A stretch of DNA of 62,206 nt. Origin: a virus. Below the pieces are notes generated by a model that was given only the letters and a program-made list of their open reading frames with translations, searched no databases and had not been told where the DNA came from. Location of the stretch: the IMG/VR virus record IMGVR_UViG_3300013094_000050, positions 1 through 62,206 of that record. The stretch is one strand, 5' to 3'. A program made the translations under genes and the position numbers. This document shows, in pieces, positions 8,214 to 16,406 of this stretch (the stretch's first letter is position 1; each line of letters begins with the position of its first letter).

Positions 8214-8835
8214 CTCTTAATACTTGTTTATATAAATCATCTAAAGTACCGTTGTTCTCAAGTACATGATCAAATTTTGTGCCTACCCAGGCAGTTTCTG
8301 AACTATGAATTCCAGCTTTTTCTAATTTAGCTTTACTTAGTGCCCATGAACTATTACCGTCTGGACCACGATTTACACTAACTGCGGCATTATACCATTT
8401 AGGTTCAGGGCCGCGAACAACACGAATAACTTTCCCACCGGCATTTTTGATTGATTTAATTTCATTAGGGAAACGGCAATCACTGATAACAATATCGTCT
8501 TTGATGTTACGTAGTTTGTTTTCTAAACTAGCAATCCAAATGTCGTCATGAAATCCTTTACGACAAACTTCAGTCCCCCAGTATTGTAATACCCAACGTG
8601 GAGTTAGATTAGGCATATCTAAACGTTCTGCCCACCAAGGATCAACTTCTTCTCGCCATTCTCTGGCACTTTTTGTTCTACCTTCTAGCATAGTGCGATC
8701 CCACCCGAACACTTGTGCTACCGCATCTTTTAAGCTATTGGCAAATGATTCTCTTCGGAATCCGTAAAAATTGGTAAGATAATCGGCAATAGTATCTTTG
8801 CCAGAACCGATAAAACCGCACACACCTATGATCAT
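8143..8835 (-). CDS. gp1: Deoxynucleoside monophosphate kinase, gp1-like
   Basis: 230 residues (T4 gp1 is 241). It phosphorylates dNMPs to dNDPs for phage DNA synthesis. The P-loop GFIGSGKD sits at residues 7-14, directly after the start MIIGVC. Later blocks are ESFANSLKDAVAQVFGWDR near 30, QYWGTEVCRKGFHDDIW near 86 and DIVISDCRFPNE near 115, the typical dNMP kinase signature. I chose the ATG at 8833-8835 because it places the P-loop at the N-terminus. An upstream in-frame TTG would add 22 residues of non-conserved sequence, and a GGGGG-type ribosome site precedes the ATG. The 3' end overlaps the opposite-strand HNH gene. Confidence 0.88.
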   Translation of the reverse strand: MIIGVCGFIGSGKDTIADYLTNFYGFRRESFANSLKDAVAQVFGWDRTMLEGRTKSAREWREEVDPWWAERLDMPNLTPRWVLQYWGTEVCRKGFHDDIWIASLENKLRNIKDDIVISDCRFPNEIKSIKNAGGKVIRVVRGPEPKWYNAAVSVNRGPDGNSSWALSKAKLEKAGIHSSETAWVGTKFDHVLENNGTLDDLYKQVLRVIGQESNLLVSNESLLYEESERS

Positions 8836-8891
8836 AGAGCCCCCTGAAGTAACTCTAGTATATAACAGTTTTGTTACAAGGTCAAGAAATT

Positions 8892-9407
8892 TTAGATCCA
8901 ATTAAAATTAATTACACATCTGTATGGTTGATCTGTGCACGATGTTCCGCTGTGAGATTCCGATGCCGGAAATATTACTATTCGATTAGCAACACTTTCA
9001 ACCTTTTGGCCATCGTTTTCAAAAATAGTATAACCATCATTTGTGTTTACATAAAAAACTGCGGTTTTGACTAGCGGTAATACATGATCGTTAGGTGGAT
9101 CGATATGATATGAATGTAATACAATGTTCTCAGTTCTTGGATTTAGATTTGCTTTAATTCGTATTAAAATATTTGGAGTTAATCTACGTATAATTGGATC
9201 TATTAAATCTAAAGGTTTTCTAGCACCAGCATGTACTTCGAAAAAAGTATGACCTAATTGCCAATTATCTAGTGGATTACATTCTATTTGATCTTCTGGA
9301 GGTACTATATATGACGTAAACCATGGAAATTTACCGTCTATTCCCATAGTGCGTTGTATTACTTCTAGCTCGTATGGATCTAAGAAATTATCAATTATTT
9401 GTCTCAT
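8892..9407 (-). CDS. 2OG-Fe(II) oxygenase-like protein
   Basis: 171 residues from the ATG at 9405-9407; an in-frame TTG five codons upstream is possible, and neither has a clear ribosome site. The double-stranded beta-helix oxygenase signature is complete: H101-x-D103 (HID), distal H152 in the segment FPASESHSG, and R163 that would bind 2-oxoglutarate, followed by the strand CVINFNW. This fits the compact phage oxygenases of the prolyl-hydroxylase-like superfamily. The substrate is unknown. It lies 28 bases downstream of gp13 and 56 bases upstream of the dNMP kinase, so it is probably cotranscribed with late genes. Confidence 0.8.
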   Translation of the reverse strand: MRQIIDNFLDPYELEVIQRTMGIDGKFPWFTSYIVPPEDQIECNPLDNWQLGHTFFEVHAGARKPLDLIDPIIRRLTPNILIRIKANLNPRTENIVLHSYHIDPPNDHVLPLVKTAVFYVNTNDGYTIFENDGQKVESVANRIVIFPASESHSGTSCTDQPYRCVINFNWI

Positions 9408-9435
9408 ATTGTAGTTATACAATATGAAATTTTTC

Positions 9436-10224
9436 TTAGCCAGTTATCAAATAATAACCAGTGCCGCCTGCGGTATTATCCATTATTTCTTTATCTAACT
9501 TTTCAATTTCTTCTTTTGCTTCGGATAACAATGCTGTACCATTCAATGTTATAGGAGACCCAGGTCCTGCAATTGATCCAAATTTACTACGTGCTTGCCC
9601 TAACATTTGTTTTGCTACTGCCAGTGTATAATCTCTTAACCATTGTTTAGCATATATGTCTTGCAACAGCACCCAATCAGGACGGAAATTGTAACTTTGC
9701 ACAAGAATTTGTTCGCCTTGAGCAAACGGACGTTGCAAGATATTCAAAATATGAGTAGTAGGTTTCCATAAAAATTCAATATAACTACCGAACATACGTC
9801 CAACTAATTTTTGATAACCAGCAAATGCATCATAGGTTGCTAATCCACCCATCATACTACCTGACATCAAATAAGTGTTAGTATATGCTAAGTTAAATGG
9901 TTCAAATAAAGTGCCGCCAGCGCCTATTCCGCTTCTTGAACCGATAGCTCTACGAAATACTTGTCGAACTGAAATAACTTCATCGGGCAATCTGTATTCG
10001 TTTTGATCTTGAATTAATTCTAAAAATAAGTAACTTTCTTCGACTGCATTGCTACTACGCTGACGATATTTTGTAAGAGCACGATCCAATGCAACTTCAT
10101 AGTGTTTAGGATCAAGCTCAACGTCTACCATGCCATCTGCAAGCATAGTTTTTACATAGTCAAACACAGCATTACGCTCTATAGTTGCGTTTGACTGGGT
10201 TGTTGCTGGTTGTGAATCGGCCAT
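9436..10224 (-). CDS. gp13: Neck protein, gp13
   Basis: 262 residues (T4 gp13 is 309). gp13 and gp14 form the neck that closes the filled head and accepts the tail. Visible family features are an N-terminal helix pair (residues 15-55), YLFLELIQDQNEYRLPDEVISVRQVFRR (about 64-91), and the C-terminal block from KQWLRDYTLAVAKQMLGQ (about 195) through LNGTALLSEAKEEIEKLDKEI. This last block parallels T4 gp13's WVKDYATALAKELNGQ and its EEARLEKEALREEL. It is divergent from gp14, with only 45 bases between them. A CTAAATA late promoter lies 18 bases before the ATG. Confidence 0.85.
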   Translation of the reverse strand: MADSQPATTQSNATIERNAVFDYVKTMLADGMVDVELDPKHYEVALDRALTKYRQRSSNAVEESYLFLELIQDQNEYRLPDEVISVRQVFRRAIGSRSGIGAGGTLFEPFNLAYTNTYLMSGSMMGGLATYDAFAGYQKLVGRMFGSYIEFLWKPTTHILNILQRPFAQGEQILVQSYNFRPDWVLLQDIYAKQWLRDYTLAVAKQMLGQARSKFGSIAGPGSPITLNGTALLSEAKEEIEKLDKEIMDNTAGGTGYYLITG

Positions 10225-10242
10225 ATTTTTACTCTCTTACTA

Positions 10243-10249
10243 TATTTAG
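10243..10249 (-). promoter_or_regulatory. Late promoter upstream of gp13, CTAAATA
   Basis: CTAAATA on the minus strand, 18 bases before the gp13 start. It forms one half of a compact divergent late-promoter pair in the 45-base gp13/gp14 gap. Confidence 0.55.
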
Positions 10250-10254
10250 CTAAC

Positions 10255-10262
10255 GATAAATA
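10255..10262 (+). promoter_or_regulatory. Late promoter upstream of gp14, GATAAATA
   Basis: GATAAATA on the plus strand ends 8 bases before the gp14 ATG. With T4 late spacing, transcription would start about two bases before the ATG, leaving essentially no leader and no room for a ribosome site. Confidence 0.6.
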
Positions 10263-10269
10263 TGTTACT

Positions 10270-11748
10270 ATGCCAAGATTAAGTCTCTATAAACCAGAAA
10301 AAGGTAACGATTACAAGTTTGTTGATCGCCAAGCATCTGAAATGTTCACTGTGGGCGGTACGGACGTTTATATCCATAAATTGTTGGGTGCAAATACCAG
10401 CTCTGAAAACGCCACCGCAGATCAACCTTCTTATGCTAGCACACAGCTAACAAATATTCAAGATTTACTATTTTTAGAAAATCGTGATAGAAAATATGAC
10501 CAGGAAATATATAGAATTCGTGGCATTTATAATGTACAAAACATCGATTTTAATTTAAGTCAATTTGGTTTATTCATTGACAACGACACATTATACATGA
10601 CTGTACATATTAACGATATTATACAAATTCTAGGTCGTAAACCTATTAGCGGCGATGTACTAGAATTGCCACATTTAAGAGACGATTACGCCTTAAATGA
10701 TTTTGATATTGGACTGCCTAGATACTATGTAATTGAAGATGTAGGTCGTGCTAGCGAAGGTTTTAGTCAAACTTGGTTCCCGCATTTGTACAGGTTAAAA
10801 CTTAAACGTGTAAATGATTCACAACAATTTGCAGATATTTTTAATCAGCCAGCAACTGATGCAAATGGCGATCCGACTAATAATACATTACGTGATTTAT
10901 TAAGTACTTACAATCAAGAATTAACAATAAATGATCAAGTTATAGCACAAGCTGAAGCAGATGCTCCTAAGAGCGGATATGAAACTAGACAATTTTATAC
11001 ATTGGCAGTTGATCCTACAAATGGTAAACCTGTACTGCAAACTGCCGATGAAACTTCTGTTAATGCGAGTAACGTAGGACAGTTGGCTAGTGGAACATAC
11101 GGTATACCATTACGAACAGGCTACACTGGATACTTAGTAGGTGATGGTTATCCAGCTAACGGATATTCATTTGGGTTCGGTGTATTATTTCCAGAAAGTC
11201 CAGAAGACAATGATTTTTATCTGCGTGTTGATTTTTTTCCAAACCGATTATTTAGATTTAGTTCAGTACAAAATGGATGGATTGCTGTAGAAGATGCAGT
11301 TAGAATGACTATGACTCAAACTGATACTCGTAGAACATTGAAGACCGGATTTATTAATAATGACTATTATACGTACACTGATGCGCAAGTTTCAGATTAT
11401 ATAAACTTAACTGTAGGTCAATATGTTATTAACACATCGATGCCATTTGCTGGAAATAGTACGGCACCTTATATTGTATTAAAATATGAAACAGCTATAC
11501 CTGGAGTTACATTATTACAGTATGCTCAAAGCGATTACCCTGCTATAATAAGTTCATATGTTGAAACTATAACAAGTAACACCGGTGTAGTTACTACTCA
11601 AAATTCTATAAGGATTACATTACCAGTCGTCGATGGTGTACAACAGACTATCACGTTTGCCGGGCAATGGAATATTACTTTATATAATTCACAAGAAGCA
11701 CAAAAACAAAGCCTTAGCAAGGCACTTAGACCAAAGGCGGATTTATAA
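10270..11748 (+). CDS. gp14: Neck protein, gp14-like, extended
   Basis: 492 residues against 256 in T4. The N-terminal 200 residues match the gp14 form found in aquatic T4-like phages: LSLYKPEKGNDYKFVDR at the start, GGTDVYIHKLLG near 29, IQDLLFLENRDRKYD near 62, LELPHLRDDYALNDFD near 131 and PRYYVIEDVGRASEGFS near 150. The remaining 290 residues are an extra beta-rich region with few charged residues in places, possibly decorating the neck (a whisker or collar-like extension). The stop codon shares one base with the gp15 start (TAATG), so translation is coupled. No ribosome site is seen before the ATG. Confidence 0.8.
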   Translation: MPRLSLYKPEKGNDYKFVDRQASEMFTVGGTDVYIHKLLGANTSSENATADQPSYASTQLTNIQDLLFLENRDRKYDQEIYRIRGIYNVQNIDFNLSQFGLFIDNDTLYMTVHINDIIQILGRKPISGDVLELPHLRDDYALNDFDIGLPRYYVIEDVGRASEGFSQTWFPHLYRLKLKRVNDSQQFADIFNQPATDANGDPTNNTLRDLLSTYNQELTINDQVIAQAEADAPKSGYETRQFYTLAVDPTNGKPVLQTADETSVNASNVGQLASGTYGIPLRTGYTGYLVGDGYPANGYSFGFGVLFPESPEDNDFYLRVDFFPNRLFRFSSVQNGWIAVEDAVRMTMTQTDTRRTLKTGFINNDYYTYTDAQVSDYINLTVGQYVINTSMPFAGNSTAPYIVLKYETAIPGVTLLQYAQSDYPAIISSYVETITSNTGVVTTQNSIRITLPVVDGVQQTITFAGQWNITLYNSQEAQKQSLSKALRPKADL

Positions 11749-13247
11749 TGGAATGGTTCTATGACGGTCAAGTAAGACGATATATCACACAAACAGTCCG
11801 AGCTATGAGCAACTTTGTTGTTAAGTATGGTGACGGAACTTTACACAGAGTACCTGTTATGTATGGCGATGCTGATAGACAAGTCGCAAGTATTATTCGT
11901 AATAATAGCGAAAATAAAGTTAATAGTGTTCCTCGAATTAGTGTTTATGTTAGCTCATTAGCATTGGATAGAGATCGTACAAGCGATCAAACTTTTGTAG
12001 GTAAAGTTAATATAAGAGAACGCGGAACGTATTTTGATCCTTCAACAGGAGTCGAATCGTACAACCAAATGCAAGGTAAAAACTATACTGTAGAAAGATT
12101 AATGCCAACACCATTTAGTCTAAAAATGAAAATAGACATATGGAGTGCTAACACTGATCAAAAATTACAAATTTTAGAACAAATTTTAGTGTTGTTTAAC
12201 CCTAGTTTAGAATTACAAACTACTGATAACTATATTGATTGGACTAGTCTAAGTGTATTAAATTTAGAAGATATTACATGGGATGGCAAACAAGTGCCAG
12301 TAGGTAATGACACACCTATAAGCATTGCAACATTAACTGTGCAAGCTCCTATATGGATCAGTCCTCCAGTTAAAGTAAAACATCTTGGAGTTATTACAAA
12401 AATTATTACAAGTATGTATGCTAATTCATCATCTAATGGCACTTACATAGAAGGGCTAGGATCGGCGGCAGATCCAATGGCTGCAACTACTACTTTAACT
12501 GATTTGCTAAGTCAGACAGTTACTACTATTAGCGGGTATCAAATACAAGTTTATAACGGGCAAGCAAGATTATTAGGACCGAATGAAAGTGTAGTTCCAG
12601 TAGAACCTACTTTAGATATTACAGTTAAACAAGGTCCCGGAATTAGCTGGTTAGACTTGTTCGAACAATACCCAGGTGAATATGTTGCAGGTTCTAGTCA
12701 AATATATCTAATACAACCTAATGGTAGCTATGTTGTCGGAACTATTGCACTTAATCCGTTAGATTATACAATATTACAAGTTAATTGGAATAAAGATACG
12801 TTAACTTCTAATACGGGGATCGATAGTCAAGGTAGCATCGAGTATAAGGACACAAGTTATATGACTAATCCAACTCAGTATCGATCAAATAGTCCAGGAA
12901 CATTTGATGCTATTATTAATCCATTAACATATAATCCTTATCGTCCTACTGGCAACGAGATTACAGATCAAACAATAATAGTGGGATTAAGATTTTTAAT
13001 AATAGAAGATATAGGAACAGAAGGTATCACAACACCTGTATGGGGATCATTAGTTGCGGTTGCTAATGACATTATAGAATGGACTGGAACACAATGGAAT
13101 GTAGTGTTTAATTCTATTCAAGAAACAACTACGATGGTGTGGCAAACTAATATATACACTGGAGTTCAATACTTGTGGAACGGAGTTTCCTGGGTTAAGA
13201 GCTTTGAAGGTGAATATTCAGCCGCACAATGGAAAATAATACTGTAA
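11748..13247 (+). CDS. gp15: Tail completion and sheath stabiliser, gp15-like, extended
   Basis: 499 residues against 272 in T4. gp15 forms the ring that caps the tail and joins it to the neck. The start EWFYDGQVRRYITQTVRAMSN corresponds to the T4 gp15 N-terminus (YFYNSSFRRYATLMGDLFSN). Further matches are HRVPVMYGDADRQ near 35, PRISVYVSSL near 63, PTPFSLKMKIDIWSANTDQKLQILEQILVLFNP near 119, and APIWISPPV near 198. Residues 230-499 are additional and end in Trp-rich fibre-like sequence (W-x-GTQWNVV; YLWNGVSWVK). It overlaps gp14 by one base and the Nudix gene by 19 bases. Confidence 0.85.
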   Translation: MEWFYDGQVRRYITQTVRAMSNFVVKYGDGTLHRVPVMYGDADRQVASIIRNNSENKVNSVPRISVYVSSLALDRDRTSDQTFVGKVNIRERGTYFDPSTGVESYNQMQGKNYTVERLMPTPFSLKMKIDIWSANTDQKLQILEQILVLFNPSLELQTTDNYIDWTSLSVLNLEDITWDGKQVPVGNDTPISIATLTVQAPIWISPPVKVKHLGVITKIITSMYANSSSNGTYIEGLGSAADPMAATTTLTDLLSQTVTTISGYQIQVYNGQARLLGPNESVVPVEPTLDITVKQGPGISWLDLFEQYPGEYVAGSSQIYLIQPNGSYVVGTIALNPLDYTILQVNWNKDTLTSNTGIDSQGSIEYKDTSYMTNPTQYRSNSPGTFDAIINPLTYNPYRPTGNEITDQTIIVGLRFLIIEDIGTEGITTPVWGSLVAVANDIIEWTGTQWNVVFNSIQETTTMVWQTNIYTGVQYLWNGVSWVKSFEGEYSAAQWKIIL

Positions 13248-13678
13248 AAGAACAAATTGTTTGTAGTGGAGCATTATTTTATGCAAAATCTACACGACGT
13301 TTTTTATTATTACAAAAGGCGCACGGCAAACATGAAGGAACTTGGGGGCTAGTAGGCGGAACTACTATTTCTGGAGAAACTCCTTGGCAGGGATTACAGC
13401 GTGAAATTACCGAAGAGATCGGTAGCGTTCCTGATATAATTAAAACAATTCCATTAGAAACATTTGTCAGCAATGACAAAGTATTTAATTTTCACACATA
13501 CTTATGTGTAATCGATAAAGAATTTGTTCCAGAATTAAGTAACGAACATCAAGGTTGGGCGTGGGCAACTATCGATCGTGCTCCTAAACCTTTGCACCAA
13601 GGATTACGTAATAGTTTTGGTAGTAAGACAATACGTAATAAACTTCAAACAGTATTCGATCTAGTAGATCTTATTTGA
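13229..13678 (+). CDS. Nudix hydrolase
   Basis: 149 residues. A full Nudix box lies at residues 44-65: G44, E50, R58-E59, E62-E63 and G65, matching the G-x5-E-x7-R-E-x2-E-E-x-G pattern. The E59/E62/E63 cluster would bind Mg2+. Nudix enzymes cleave nucleoside diphosphates linked to another group. The substrate (nucleotide sugar, dNTP, ADP-ribose or RNA cap) cannot be read from sequence. The C-terminus, with HQGWAWATIDRAPKPLHQGL, resembles the GDP-mannose hydrolase and MutT-like types. The start overlaps the end of gp15. Proximity to glycosyltransferase and carbamoyltransferase genes would fit sugar nucleotides, but this is only inference. Confidence 0.88.
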   Translation: MENNTVKEQIVCSGALFYAKSTRRFLLLQKAHGKHEGTWGLVGGTTISGETPWQGLQREITEEIGSVPDIIKTIPLETFVSNDKVFNFHTYLCVIDKEFVPELSNEHQGWAWATIDRAPKPLHQGLRNSFGSKTIRNKLQTVFDLVDLI

Positions 13679-13738
13679 TATCACAAATACTCGGTGTTCA
13701 CATAATATATTGATAAGTATTGTCAAGGATGGATAACC

Positions 13739-14458
13739 ATGATGTTTTTTAATAAACAAATCAATTTAACGGCATACACATCAGACCCAAGTTATTATGC
13801 TTCTTGTAAACCTGTATATAAATCAAATGTAAAACCTGATTGGATTACTAGAGTAGGTGCATATATAAAAACATGGGATGATAGATCCGGTTTATATAAT
13901 AAAGCAGGAACAGTGGCAACTTGTCCAGGAATTAAAGATTTTTTATCAAAACCTATACAAATTCCAATGTGGGGAGATATAGATATTCGAATTAATCCCG
14001 ACGGAACGTGGACTAGTAATGGAAGGCCAGATTATGATTTACATATAGGACAGCATTACCCTGCACAATACGGAGATGCATATAAAGATAGAGTTGCATT
14101 AAAACTATCATCTCCTTGGCAATTTGTAAGTGAGAGTAAAATAAATTACTTGTTTACGGAATCTCATTATAGTACTTCATATTTTAGAGAATTAGGAATA
14201 TTATTTCCTCCTGGAGTTATTAATTTTAAGTATCAGCACTCTACTAATATTCATTTTAATTGTCCGATCAGATCAGAACCATATGTTATTAGTTTGAAAC
14301 ATGGTATGCCGTTAGTATCTATATTTCCGATGACTGAACGCTCGATCAATTTTGAAGTAAAGAAAATCGGTAGAGATGAATTTAATGAAATTAATCAGCA
14401 TATGCCAAAAATGGTAGTTGGAAGATATTTTAAGCAAGAAGGTTACAAAAATGACTAA
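13739..14458 (+). CDS. Conserved phage protein of unknown function
   Basis: 239 residues. Not assigned to a function. It resembles a family I associate with T4-like phages of aquatic bacteria: PDWITRVGAYIK near residue 32, TCPGIKDFLSKPIQIPMWGDIDIRI near 60-84, and a C-terminal beta segment with SLKHGMPLVSIFPMTERS near 194. The layout is similar to, but more divergent from, DUF6065 proteins. It probably starts at the first ATG, 5-8 bases after AAGGATGG; a second ATG follows immediately. A GATAAGTA sequence at 13712 could be a weak late promoter. The last 8 bases overlap the next gene, a distant relative. Confidence 0.6.
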   Translation: MMFFNKQINLTAYTSDPSYYASCKPVYKSNVKPDWITRVGAYIKTWDDRSGLYNKAGTVATCPGIKDFLSKPIQIPMWGDIDIRINPDGTWTSNGRPDYDLHIGQHYPAQYGDAYKDRVALKLSSPWQFVSESKINYLFTESHYSTSYFRELGILFPPGVINFKYQHSTNIHFNCPIRSEPYVISLKHGMPLVSIFPMTERSINFEVKKIGRDEFNEINQHMPKMVVGRYFKQEGYKND

Positions 14459-15173
14459 AATAGTATATTGGGCTCCTTGGGCATTTCCGGAAGTATATCC
14501 TGAACAATATCTTAGTTATGCCGATCCTGTTTTGTTGAATGAAGATTTACGACCAGATGTTAACAATGAAAATAAAACAGATAATTTTTTCATGTGTCCG
14601 GCATATGTTAATACACTTCGAAATATATTTACAATAAAAAGTCCGTCTAATTGCGATGTAGAATTTACAAATACGCATGTAGTAAATCATTTGCCAGATA
14701 CTATACCATTTAATAAAAATATGTTACAGTTAAAAATGCCTTCAGTTAAGGATTCATTCACTGTAAAATTTAGTGTAGGTTGGATATTTTTTGCGGAGGA
14801 AGAGCTCGAACTCGAGTCACTACCTCCTTATTTGCATAATACAAAACTATCTCAACAAGGTTATTATGTTCCAGGAAGTTACGATATTTCATCATGGTTT
14901 AGACCATTGGAGTATGCGTTTCAACTGCATAAAGGTACAAATCGATTTTCAGTGAGGCAGGATGATCCATTGCTATACGTGAAATTCAAAACAAAAAGTC
15001 CTATTGAACTAAAAAAATTCTATCTTACCGAAACCTTGTACAAATATTCAATGAGTTGTGTTAAATTAAAAATGTACAGAAAAGAAAAAAATCTTAAAAA
15101 TTTATACGGTATATTCCATGAAACTAAGTTTAGAGATATGGTTCTTAAAGAAATTAAAAAAAATTTAGTATAA
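14451..15173 (+). CDS. Conserved phage protein of unknown function, distant paralogue of its neighbour
   Basis: 240 residues from ATG at 14451, preceded by AGAAGG at about 14437; a TTG 11 codons upstream is less likely. The first 8 bases (ATGACTAA) overlap the preceding stop. The arrangement parallels the upstream protein: a CPAY segment followed by IFTIKSPSNCDVEFT in the first third, a beta-rich middle, then FQLHKGTNRFSVRQDDPLLYVKF near 170, corresponding to the upstream ISLKHGMPLVSIF, and a basic C-terminus (KLKMYRKEKNLKNL). This looks like an old tandem duplication. Both precede two oxygenase genes on the same strand, so a shared modification pathway is possible. Confidence 0.6.
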   Translation: MTKIVYWAPWAFPEVYPEQYLSYADPVLLNEDLRPDVNNENKTDNFFMCPAYVNTLRNIFTIKSPSNCDVEFTNTHVVNHLPDTIPFNKNMLQLKMPSVKDSFTVKFSVGWIFFAEEELELESLPPYLHNTKLSQQGYYVPGSYDISSWFRPLEYAFQLHKGTNRFSVRQDDPLLYVKFKTKSPIELKKFYLTETLYKYSMSCVKLKMYRKEKNLKNLYGIFHETKFRDMVLKEIKKNLV

Positions 15174-15183
15174 GGAAAATATT

Positions 15184-15786
15184 ATGGAATTTTTTGATTT
15201 GTTTCCTACAACAATTTTTAAGGGGTATAATAAAGTTTTAGCAGAATCATTATTACCTCTTTGTAACAAATATACAAGTGAAGAGACTATAAAAAATTGC
15301 CTCGACTGTGACAATTTCCCGTCAACATTGTCTGCAGGGTATTTGGAATTTCAAGTTAATAACAACGAACCATTAGTCACAGAAGCCTTACAATATATAA
15401 GTGATCACTGCTTAAAGCCATTTTTAGCGCATCGGGGTATAGGGTTGCCAGGCCCTATTCGACCTTTTGGATTTTTTAGTTCTATGGAAAAAGGCGGATA
15501 TCTAAGAAAACATCACCACCTTGATTGTTATTTTTCTGGAATTGTATATTTAGAAGTAGGCGAAGATGTTCCTGAGCTAATTTTACATCATCCAGGCAAT
15601 CATATTAAATTTTTACACTATCCTTCGGACCACCAACACATAGATAATTATTTGAATAGGACTTGCAATGTCTTCAAAATTAAGCCTGAAACTGGTATGA
15701 TATTACTATGGGATGCGTCGATTGAGCACGAATTAAACCTTAAGACAAACGATAATCCGAGAAAAACTTTTGTATTTAATTTATGA
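15184..15786 (+). CDS. Putative 2OG-Fe(II) oxygenase, TIGR02466-like
   Basis: 200 residues. The metal-binding triad is H112-x-D114 (in the run HHHLD) and H182 (IEHEL). R193 in NPRKTFVFNL would hold 2-oxoglutarate. The start MEFFDLFPTTIF and the C-terminal order, GMILLWDASIEHEL then a short loop and the FNL strand, match the TIGR02466 type of oxygenase, which is frequent in cyanophage and other marine T4-like genomes. An AAGGA ribosome site precedes the ATG. It overlaps the next gene by four bases (ATGA). The substrate is not predictable. Confidence 0.78.
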   Translation: MEFFDLFPTTIFKGYNKVLAESLLPLCNKYTSEETIKNCLDCDNFPSTLSAGYLEFQVNNNEPLVTEALQYISDHCLKPFLAHRGIGLPGPIRPFGFFSSMEKGGYLRKHHHLDCYFSGIVYLEVGEDVPELILHHPGNHIKFLHYPSDHQHIDNYLNRTCNVFKIKPETGMILLWDASIEHELNLKTNDNPRKTFVFNL

Positions 15787-16406
15787 ATGATATTATTATA
15801 ATCGATGATGTAGTTGATCGACATTATCAAAATCAAATAGAACAACACACATTAGCTGATCATAATGCCACTCCTTGGTTTTTCCAATCGGATCTAACAT
15901 TTCCTGATATATATTTCGATGATTTATTACAAAAAGATCCTACATCTAAAATAGTAAAACGACCTGGTTTTAGTCATATGGTGTACGATACTAATTTACA
16001 TATAGGATCTTCATATAATTTTTATTCGCCATTGTTATATTCAGCTTGCAATGGTATTTGTAGCATTAAGAATCTTACACAAATAAGAATGTTTCTTTCA
16101 ATACCGGTACATGGGGATATTCATAAGATAGATAACCCGCATGTTGATAAATTCGAACCTCACATGGTCGGATTATACTATATAAATGATTCCGACGGGG
16201 ATACTGTTATTTTTGATAAACAATTTAACTATGGTATTGACGAGCCATGGCCATGCAAAACACCTGCAACTGAAATTCCTATTCTAAAAACAATCACTCC
16301 TAAAAAAGGAAGATTTGTATTATTCAATGGAAATAGATATCATGCAAGTTCACAGCCCTTAAAATCTCCAAGGGCTGTGATTAATTTTAATTTTCTATCT
16401 GTTTGA
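15783..16406 (+). CDS. 2OG-Fe(II) oxygenase-like protein
   Basis: 207 residues. The triad is H120-x-D122 (PHVDKF) and H187 (RYHAS), with R197 (SPRAVINFNF) as the 2-oxoglutarate ligand. Between them lies GLYYINDSDGDTVIF, the characteristic strand and turn of phage prolyl-hydroxylase-like enzymes. It is translationally coupled to the previous oxygenase. The last 20 bases overlap the end of the convergent carbamoyltransferase gene. An 11-bp stem-loop lies within the codons for the distal His and the Arg region, so the gene's own end may act as the terminator of the plus-strand unit. Confidence 0.82.
   Translation: MNDIIIIDDVVDRHYQNQIEQHTLADHNATPWFFQSDLTFPDIYFDDLLQKDPTSKIVKRPGFSHMVYDTNLHIGSSYNFYSPLLYSACNGICSIKNLTQIRMFLSIPVHGDIHKIDNPHVDKFEPHMVGLYYINDSDGDTVIFDKQFNYGIDEPWPCKTPATEIPILKTITPKKGRFVLFNGNRYHASSQPLKSPRAVINFNFLSV
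16349..16397 (+). terminator. Stem-loop with T-rich tail embedded in oxygenase 3' end
   Basis: TCACAGCCCTT (16349-16359) pairs perfectly with AAGGGCTGTGA (16369-16379) across a nine-base loop, followed by TTAATTTTAATTTTC. It is oriented to stop plus-strand transcription at the convergent gene boundary. The T tract is interrupted by AA, so efficiency is uncertain. It lies before the stop codon at 16404-16406. Confidence 0.65.

Noticed and set aside
8836-8901. Upstream TTG start extending the dNMP kinase by 22 residues
   Set aside because: The P-loop would be displaced from the N-terminus, and the extension lacks family similarity and a better ribosome site.
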